Of a stretch of DNA of 64,000 nucleotides, positions 58,459 through 64,000 are shown one piece after another. This DNA comes from Staphylococcus equorum. GTDB taxonomy: Bacteria > Bacillota > Bacilli > Staphylococcales > Staphylococcaceae. How positions within the stretch are numbered: position 1 is the first letter of the stretch; each line of letters starts with the position of its first letter. The notes under the pieces were generated by a model, which saw only the letters and a program-made list of their open reading frames with translations, ran no database searches and was not told the origin of the DNA. The DNA lies in assembly GCF_029024965.1 (NCBI RefSeq), contig NZ_CP118982.1, positions 1,240,001 through 1,304,000 of the forward strand, given 5' to 3'. The position numbers were made by a program, and so were the translations under genes.

Positions 58459-59433
58459 ATGAGCAATAATATAATTACAATATACGGAGAAGTGCCTGAA
58501 TTAATTGAAAAGAAATCTACAGAAGTAATTGAAAAATATTTAGATACTCCAAAAGATGATTTCAATTTTGTTAAATATAACCTATATGAAAGCGATTTAT
58601 CGCCAATTATAGAAGAAGCTTTAACGATGCCATTTTTCTCAGATAAAAAGGCAGTATTAGTTCAAAATGCATATGTATTTACTGGTGAAAAAGCGCCTAA
58701 AGATGTAAATCATAATATAGATCAACTCATGGAATTTATAGAAAAATACGATGGTGAGAGCATGATTGTCTTCGAAGTTTATCATTCTAAACTTGATGAA
58801 CGAAAAAAATTAGTGAAGTCTCTGAAGAAGCATGCTCAATTAAAAAAAATTGAACAAATGTCTGAAGATGAAATTAAAAATTGGATTAAAAATGAATTGC
58901 ATGGAAATTATAAAGATATAAAACAAGATGCTTTAGATTTATTTATAGAATTAACTGGTATTAATTTCAATATAGTAAAGCAAGAAATTGAAAAATTGAT
59001 TCTTTTTCTAGGAGATAGACCAACGATAAACAAACAAGATGTCCAACAAATTGTAAACAGGAGTCTTGAACAGAATGTGTTTTTACTGACAGAATACATC
59101 CAAAAAAATAATAAGGCCAAAGCAATACGATTAGTAAAAGATTTAATTGCAATGAAGGAAGAACCTATTAAATTATTAGCACTTATTACGAGTAATTATC
59201 GTTTATTTTATCAAAGTAAAATATTGAGTCAAAAGGGTTATAGTGGACAACAAATTGCAAAAACAATAAATGTACACCCTTATAGAGTGAAATTAGCATT
59301 AAATCAGGCAAGACATTATCAATTAGAAGGTTTATTGAATATTATTGATAATTGTGCGGAGACAGACTATAAATTAAAATCTTCTTATATGGATAAACAT
59401 TTAATATTAGAATTATTTATTCTATCACTTTAA
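58459..59433 (+). CDS. holA: DNA polymerase III delta subunit
   Basis: HolA is the wrench of the clamp loader that opens the beta clamp. The 324-aa product has the AAA+-like fold of delta without a working P-loop (IITIYGEVPELIEKK start, MPFFSDKKAVLVQNA near 60-74), a helical domain II and a C-terminal collar domain (LLALITSNYRLFYQSKIL). ATG at 58459 follows AAAGGGTG; the longer frame to 58429 lies between promoter and ribosome-binding site. It is convergent with rpsT. Confidence 0.94.
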   Translation: MSNNIITIYGEVPELIEKKSTEVIEKYLDTPKDDFNFVKYNLYESDLSPIIEEALTMPFFSDKKAVLVQNAYVFTGEKAPKDVNHNIDQLMEFIEKYDGESMIVFEVYHSKLDERKKLVKSLKKHAQLKKIEQMSEDEIKNWIKNELHGNYKDIKQDALDLFIELTGINFNIVKQEIEKLILFLGDRPTINKQDVQQIVNRSLEQNVFLLTEYIQKNNKAKAIRLVKDLIAMKEEPIKLLALITSNYRLFYQSKILSQKGYSGQQIAKTINVHPYRVKLALNQARHYQLEGLLNIIDNCAETDYKLKSSYMDKHLILELFILSL

Positions 59434-59494
59434 TTTTAAATGTTTGAGCTAATATTATTTGAAAGTTAATACAAGTTTAAATTCTTTAATAATA

Positions 59495-59531
59495 CAAAAA
59501 AGCCTGAAGCCACAGTGGCTCAGACTTCTTT
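59495..59531. terminator. Terminator between holA and rpsT (bidirectional)
   Basis: The CTGAAGCCAC/GTGGCTCAG hairpin with one bulge is flanked by A6 on the left (a T-run for the minus strand) and a CTTCTTTGTT tail on the plus strand. Confidence 0.75.
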
Positions 59532-59557
59532 GTTATTCGTATATTTATTTACGCAAA

Positions 59558-59590
59558 TAAAAAGTTCAAGCCATGGCTTGAACTTTTTTA
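59558..59590. terminator. rpsT terminator
   Basis: AAAAAGTTCAAGCC pairs with GGCTTGAACTTTTT directly after the rpsT stop. It is palindromic and probably serves both strands. Confidence 0.88.
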
Positions 59591-59842
59591 TTATTTAGCA
59601 GCTGTCATAAGTGAAGATTTGATACGATCAGCTTTGTTTGAGTGGATTAAGTTGCGTTGAGCAGCTTTATCTACTTTTTTCAAAGCGAAGTTTACTAAGT
59701 CAGCTTTGTTGTCAGCATTTGATTCAATTGCTGTGTGTGCTCTTTTAACTGCTGTACGCATTTCATTTTTTTGTGAAATGTTACGCTCTTCAGCAGTACG
59801 GTTTGTATTAACACGTTTAATTGCAGATTTGATGTTTGGCAT
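59591..59842 (-). CDS. rpsT: 30S ribosomal protein S20
   Basis: S20 is an all-helical protein binding the 5' and 3' minor domains of 16S rRNA. The 83-aa product opens MPNIKSAIKRVNTN and has the usual basic helices and KADLVNFALKKVDKAAQRNLIH. The ATG at 59842 is right after GGAGGTG; the GTG at 59851 is inside that site. It lies opposite in direction to holA and lepA, as in other staphylococci. Confidence 0.97.
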   Translation of the reverse strand: MPNIKSAIKRVNTNRTAEERNISQKNEMRTAVKRAHTAIESNADNKADLVNFALKKVDKAAQRNLIHSNKADRIKSSLMTAAK

Positions 59843-59851
59843 GTGTGTCAC

Positions 59852-60163
59852 CTCCTAATAATGATTTCGCTATCAAAATGAATTTGATTACAACAAGAAA
59901 TATTTTATCAAAATGAGCGCCTTTCTGCAATCATTTATTTATCGCAGGCGCATAGAATCGATGAAAATGGTACAATACTATTTGGAAAAGAAGAACATTC
60001 ACTCTATAATGCAAAGTAGAATACAATATCAAGTATATCAATTATTTACGGAAAATAGTAAAAAATCGTAGTAAATTTGCAATTACCTACTAAAAACGTT
60101 ATTATATCAAAGAATGTCATACATATTTACGGGCTAGAATTATGAAAGTGAGAAGGATAATAC
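59852..60163. promoter_or_regulatory. Divergent promoters of rpsT and lepA
   Basis: On the minus strand TTGCAG (59925-59930), a 17-base spacer and TAAAAT (59902-59907) drive rpsT with a leader of about 50 bases. On the plus strand TTGCAA (60077-60082), a 17-base spacer and TATTAT (60100-60105) drive lepA. GCGCC and GGCGC segments near 59917 and 59950 could pair. No gene is seen in the interval. Confidence 0.7.
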
Positions 60164-61987
60164 ATGGATAAACAAGACCGTTTCAATAAACGCGAAAATA
60201 TTAGAAACTTTTCTATTATCGCACATATAGACCATGGTAAATCTACGTTAGCTGATAGGATTTTAGAAAACACGAAATCAGTTGAATCGAGAGATATGCA
60301 CGCGCAATTGCTAGATTCCATGGATTTAGAACAAGAACGTGGTATTACAATTAAATTAAATGCTGTTCGCTTAAAGTATGAAGCTAAAGATGGTGAAATA
60401 TACACATTCCATCTTATTGACACACCTGGACACGTAGATTTTACATACGAAGTGTCTAGATCATTAGCTGCTTGTGAAGGAGCAATCTTAGTAGTTGATG
60501 CAGCGCAAGGAATTGAAGCACAAACATTAGCTAACGTTTACTTAGCTCTAGATAACGAATTGGAGTTATTGCCTGTAATTAACAAGATAGATTTACCTGC
60601 AGCAGAGCCAGAACGTGTGAAGCAGGAATTAGAAGATGTCATCGGTATCGATAAAGACGAGGTTGTGCTAGCAAGTGCAAAATCTAATATTGGTATAGAA
60701 GATATACTCGAAAAAATTGTTGAAGTTGTTCCTCCACCACAAGGCGATCCTGAAGCACCGTTAAAAGCACTTATCTTTGATTCTGAGTATGATCCTTATA
60801 GAGGCGTTATTTCATCTATAAGAGTTGTGGAAGGTACGGTTAAACCTGGAGACCGCATTAAAATGATGGCTACAGGTAAGGATTTCGAAGTTACTGAAGT
60901 TGGTATTAATACGCCAAAACAATTAGCTGTAGAAGAACTTACTGTTGGTGATGTAGGGTACATTATAGCTAGTATTAAAAATGTTGACGACTCACGTGTT
61001 GGTGATACAATCACGCATGTCAGACGTCCTGCAGAACAAGCACTACAAGGTTATAAAAAAATGAACCCGATGGTATTCTGTGGTTTATTCCCTATAGATA
61101 ACAAAGATTACAATGACTTGCGTGAGGCATTAGAAAAATTACAATTAAATGATGCCTCATTAGAATTCGAACCTGAATCATCACAAGCATTAGGCTTTGG
61201 TTATCGTACTGGTTTCTTAGGTATGCTTCATATGGAAATTATTCAAGAACGTATTGAACGTGAATTTGGTATTGCACTTATTGCAACAGCACCGTCAGTA
61301 ATCTATCAATGTATTATGAAAACAGGCGAAGAAGTTACTGTTGATAATCCAGCTAATATGCCTGAAAGAGACAAAATTGATACGATTTATGAACCATTTG
61401 TTAGAGCTACTATGATGGTACCTAATGATTATGTTGGTGCTGTAATGGAATTATGTCAGAGTAAACGTGGACAATTTGTAAATATGGAATACATGGATGA
61501 TATTCGCGTAAATATTATTTACGAAATTCCATTATCAGAAGTGGTTTTTGATTTCTTCGACCAACTTAAATCTAATACTAAAGGTTATGCTTCTTTTGAT
61601 TATGAATTTATTGATAACAAAGAAAGTGACTTAGTAAAAATGGACATATTGCTAAATGGCGAAAAAGTAGATGCTTTAAGCTTTATAGTACATAAAGAAT
61701 TCGCATATGACCGTGGCAAAATGTTAGTTGAAAAATTAAAAACACTAATTCCAAGACAACAATTTGAGGTCCCTGTTCAAGCAGCAGTTGGCCAAAAGAT
61801 TGTTGCACGTACAAATATTAAATCGATGGGTAAAAACGTATTGTCTAAATGTTACGGCGGAGATATCAGCCGTAAGAAAAAATTATTAGAAAAACAAAAA
61901 GCCGGAAAAGCTAAAATGAAATCTGTAGGTAACGTTGAGATTCCTCAAGATGCATTCCTAGCAGTTCTTAAGATGGATGAAGATTAA
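60164..61987 (+). CDS. lepA: Elongation factor 4 (LepA)
   Basis: LepA is a ribosome-binding GTPase that acts in initiation/assembly and back-translocation. The 607-aa protein has the translational GTPase domain with G1 AHIDHGKST (20-28), DTPGH G3 (about 86-90) and NKID G4 (about 141-144), domain II, the elongation-factor-type domains and the LepA-specific C-terminal domain ([21 protein letters not shown]). AAGGAT precedes the ATG. Confidence 0.97.
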   Translation: MDKQDRFNKRENIRNFSIIAHIDHGKSTLADRILENTKSVESRDMHAQLLDSMDLEQERGITIKLNAVRLKYEAKDGEIYTFHLIDTPGHVDFTYEVSRSLAACEGAILVVDAAQGIEAQTLANVYLALDNELELLPVINKIDLPAAEPERVKQELEDVIGIDKDEVVLASAKSNIGIEDILEKIVEVVPPPQGDPEAPLKALIFDSEYDPYRGVISSIRVVEGTVKPGDRIKMMATGKDFEVTEVGINTPKQLAVEELTVGDVGYIIASIKNVDDSRVGDTITHVRRPAEQALQGYKKMNPMVFCGLFPIDNKDYNDLREALEKLQLNDASLEFEPESSQALGFGYRTGFLGMLHMEIIQERIEREFGIALIATAPSVIYQCIMKTGEEVTVDNPANMPERDKIDTIYEPFVRATMMVPNDYVGAVMELCQSKRGQFVNMEYMDDIRVNIIYEIPLSEVVFDFFDQLKSNTKGYASFDYEFIDNKESDLVKMDILLNGEKVDALSFIVHKEFAYDRGKMLVEKLKTLIPRQQFEVPVQAAVGQKIVARTNIKSMGKNVLSKCYGGDISRKKKLLEKQKAGKAKMKSVGNVEIPQDAFLAVLKMDED

Positions 61988-62002
61988 TATAAATTAAACA
62001 TT

Positions 62003-62042
62003 GGGGCCTTAAATCCATTCGATTTATGCCCCAGTTTTTTGT
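62003..62042 (+). terminator. Terminator after lepA
   Basis: GGGGCCTTAAATC pairs with GATTTATGCCCC (one bulge), then T6. Confidence 0.88.
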
Positions 62043-62085
62043 TGTGTTCTCACATCTTCAAAAAATGAAAGTAGGTGAACGCAAT

Positions 62086-63210
62086 ATGGAAGTGAAAAGT
62101 GCTTATATCCATATTCCTTTTTGCGTGAGGATTTGTACGTATTGTGATTTCAACAAGTACTTTATACAAAACCAACCAGTTGATACGTATTTAGATTGTT
62201 TAATCACTGAAATGCAGCAAAGTGAAGTCAGAAAATTAGAAACAGTTTTTGTTGGAGGCGGTACGCCTACAGCACTTGATTATCAACAACTCAAAAAATT
62301 ATTAGTAGCTATTACAGATACTTTTGAAATAAAAGGAGAATTTAGCTTTGAAGCAAACCCCGATGAATTAACAATTGAAAAAGTTCAATTGCTTAAAGAT
62401 TATGGTGTTAATAGGTTGTCTATGGGTGTTCAAACATTTAAACCAGAATTATTAGACATACTCGGTAGAACACACAAAACAGAAGATATTTATCAATCGG
62501 TTGCTAATGCTCGTCAAGTTGGCATTCCATCTATTAGTTTAGATTTAATGTATCATTTACCGAACCAAACTCTAGAAGATTTTCAAGATAGTCTAGAAAA
62601 GGCTTTGTCGATGGATATTGATCATATATCGAGTTACGGTTTGATATTAGAACCCAAAACAAAATTTTATAATATGTATAGAAAAGGCCAATTGAAAGTT
62701 CCTAATGAAGATATTGGTGAAGAAATGTACGAATATCTACTAGAAAGAATGGAACAATCAGAGATGCATCAATATGAAATATCTAATTTTGGTAAAGTTG
62801 GACATGAATCCGAACACAATAAAGTGTATTGGAAAAATGAAGGCTATTATGGCTTTGGTGCTGGCGCAAGTGGTTATGTAAATGGAGAGCGTTATAATAA
62901 TGTAAATCCAGTAAACCATTACATTAAAAAAGTACAAAATAATGAACGCCCCTTATTAGATTCAACATTTCCTACCGAAACAGAGCAAATGGAAGAAGAA
63001 ATGTTTTTAGGCTTACGGATGAATATAGGTGTGGATAAAGACAAGTTTTCACAGAAATTTGGAAAAACATTAGAAGAAGTCTATGGTCAAACTATAGAAG
63101 ACTTAATTCAACGTGAACTTTTAATTGAGCAAAACGGACATATCACAATGACTGAACGTGGAAAAGTCATTGGAAATATTGTCTTTGAAGCATTTTTATT
63201 AAATGTATAA
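62086..63210 (+). CDS. hemW: Radical SAM protein HemW (heme chaperone)
   Basis: HemW resembles coproporphyrinogen dehydrogenase but acts as a heme-binding/insertion protein. The 374-aa protein has the cluster motif CVRICTYC (Cys13, Cys17, Cys20), VGGGTPTAL (about 57-65), the EANPDE motif and the HemW-type HNKVYW block (about 244-249) with GYYGFGAGASG. The residue after CxxxCxxCD is Phe, as in HemW rather than HemN. ATG at 62086 has TAGGTGA eight bases upstream; the frame to 62026 begins in the lepA terminator. hrcA follows. Confidence 0.94.
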   Translation: MEVKSAYIHIPFCVRICTYCDFNKYFIQNQPVDTYLDCLITEMQQSEVRKLETVFVGGGTPTALDYQQLKKLLVAITDTFEIKGEFSFEANPDELTIEKVQLLKDYGVNRLSMGVQTFKPELLDILGRTHKTEDIYQSVANARQVGIPSISLDLMYHLPNQTLEDFQDSLEKALSMDIDHISSYGLILEPKTKFYNMYRKGQLKVPNEDIGEEMYEYLLERMEQSEMHQYEISNFGKVGHESEHNKVYWKNEGYYGFGAGASGYVNGERYNNVNPVNHYIKKVQNNERPLLDSTFPTETEQMEEEMFLGLRMNIGVDKDKFSQKFGKTLEEVYGQTIEDLIQRELLIEQNGHITMTERGKVIGNIVFEAFLLNV

Positions 63211-63236
63211 AAAAATTAAAATTGAATGCTTTAACA

Positions 63237-63270
63237 TTGACTTACTTTGACCAATTTGATAAATTATAAT
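63237..63270 (+). promoter_or_regulatory. hrcA operon promoter region
   Basis: TTGACT (63237-63242) with TAAATT 17 bases later (63260-63265) and an overlapping TATAAT (63265-63270) provide sigma-A elements directly upstream of the CIRCE operator. Confidence 0.5.
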
Positions 63271-63296
63271 TAGCACTTGGAACAAAAGAGTGCTAA
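63270..63296 (+). promoter_or_regulatory. CIRCE operator
   Basis: TTAGCACTT-N9-GAGTGCTAA (63270-63278 and 63288-63296) matches the CIRCE consensus TTAGCACTC-N9-GAGTGCTAA with one mismatch in the left arm. HrcA binds this site and represses the heat-shock operon, including its own gene. Confidence 0.95.
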
Positions 63297-63308
63297 TGAG
63301 GTGAAAAC

Positions 63309-64000
63309 ATGATTAGCGATAGACAATTGAGCATACTTAATGCAATTGTTGAAGATTATGTTGATTTAGGTCATCCAATTGGTTCAAAAACGCTGATTGA
63401 ACGACACAAATTGAATTTTAGTCCTGCAACTATTCGAAACGAGATGAAGCATCTCGAAGACCTTGAATTGATTGAGAAGACACATACTTCATCAGGGCGA
63501 TCACCATCACAGTCAGGCATCAGATATTATGTGAATCAATTATTGCAACAAACATCTCATCAACAGCAAACAAAAATTCAACGTTTGAGTGATTTACTAG
63601 TTGATAATCATTATGACATTTCCTCAGCACTGAGCGAATTTGCAAATGAACTTTCAATTGCATCTCAATATACAACGTTGGTAATGCGTCCAAATCACAA
63701 AAAAGATATAATTAATAACATTCATTTGATTCGAGCAAATGCCTATTTGGTTATAATGGTAGTCGTGTTCACATCCGGTCATGTAGAACATCTGCATTTA
63801 GCATCCGATGTTCCGTTATCTAATGACGAACTAACAAAAATTTCGAATTTTGTTACTGCTAAATATGATGAATGGAATCATCATCGTTTTGAAAATGAGT
63901 TAGATGCTTTTGTTAATTCTGAATTAGAGAAGCATTTTATCAAAGATATGCTAAGTACAATCGAGATTCATTTTGATAATCAAAGTAATGGCATTTTTAT
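63309..64000 (+). CDS. hrcA: Heat-inducible repressor HrcA (3' end outside window)
   Basis: HrcA represses groESL and dnaK operons through CIRCE. The visible 230 codons start [21 protein letters not shown], with the winged-helix reading [20 protein letters not shown] (about 36-55) and [14 protein letters not shown] (about 63-76), followed by the dimerisation part. GAGGTGAAAAC precedes the ATG, 12 bases after CIRCE. The frame is open to the window end; grpE-dnaK-dnaJ are expected next. Confidence 0.95.
   Translation, partial: MISDRQLSILNAIVEDYVDLGHPIGSKTLIERHKLNFSPATIRNEMKHLEDLELIEKTHTSSGRSPSQSGIRYYVNQLLQQTSHQQQTKIQRLSDLLVDNHYDISSALSEFANELSIASQYTTLVMRPNHKKDIINNIHLIRANAYLVIMVVVFTSGHVEHLHLASDVPLSNDELTKISNFVTAKYDEWNHHRFENELDAFVNSELEKHFIKDMLSTIEIHFDNQSNGIF

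Noticed and set aside
62026..62085. 20-codon N-terminal extension of hemW
   Set aside because: It starts inside the lepA terminator and lacks a ribosome-binding site; the ATG at 62086 gives the normal family start.

Overview
The window is low-GC Firmicute chromosome, and everything in it points to Staphylococcus. The gene order is the conserved staphylococcal/Bacillus run mreCD-rplU-prp-rpmA-obg-ruvAB-queA-tgt-yajC-secDF-recJ-apt-rel-dtd-lytH-hisS-aspS-tcdA/rarA-cymR-mnmA-recD2-alaS-ireB-ruvX-trmR-trhP-udk-greA-mtnN-yqeGH-aroE-nadD-comE-holA-rpsT-lepA-hemW-hrcA. Staphylococcus-specific marks include an L27 with the LNLQFF leader cleaved by Prp, CymR with its single cysteine at position 25, and LytH next to dtd. 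The species cannot be fixed from sequence alone. A Sal-like ABC-F gene sitting in the housekeeping block suggests a coagulase-negative species rather than S. aureus (inference).

Layout. 1-3460: end of a membrane-associated small-protein locus, then cell-shape genes mreCD and the L21/Prp/L27 operon. 3460-9460: obg, an ACT-domain protein, Holliday-junction helicase, queuosine genes and yajC. 9460-15250: secDF, recJ and apt. 15250-22800: (p)ppGpp synthetase/hydrolase, dtd, lytH, a histidine T-box driving hisS-aspS, and 6S RNA. 22800-27190: tcdA facing rarA, cymR, a sigma-B-type promoter with two small hydrophilic proteins, and a reverse-strand luciferase-like oxidoreductase. 27190-29100: an ABC-F ribosome-protection-type gene with a leader ORF and two competing hairpins. 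29100-39100: cysteine desulfurase and mnmA (tRNA 2-thiouridine), a TPR protein, recD2, an alanine T-box with alaS, and ireB-ruvX-DUF1292. 39100-43160: the tRNA U34 mo5U genes (trmR, trhP1, trhP2), udk and greA. 43160-49030: a six-gene 5-oxoproline operon that also carries a biotin carboxylase and a biotin carrier protein. 49030-54910: mtnN, a ribosome-assembly/NAD/shikimate run ending in a methyltransferase. 54910-59590: competence genes comEA-comEB-comEC, then holA and the convergent rpsT. 60070-64000: lepA, hemW and the start of the CIRCE-controlled hrcA heat-shock operon.

How the genes work together. Most are core translation, DNA repair and envelope functions. Regulation readable from sequence includes two T-boxes, an L21-type leader, 6S RNA, a CIRCE element, a sigma-B-like promoter, a likely translational attenuator before the ABC-F gene, an inverted repeat at the start of the oxoproline operon, and a terminator hairpin that buries the comEA ribosome-binding site. 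No transposon, prophage, tRNA, rRNA or CRISPR array was seen.

The most promising leads are the ABC-F attenuator and the oxoproline operon, whose four middle genes together supply every domain of a urea-carboxylase-type biotin enzyme. All motif positions and hairpins were read by eye; no alignment, folding or database search was run.
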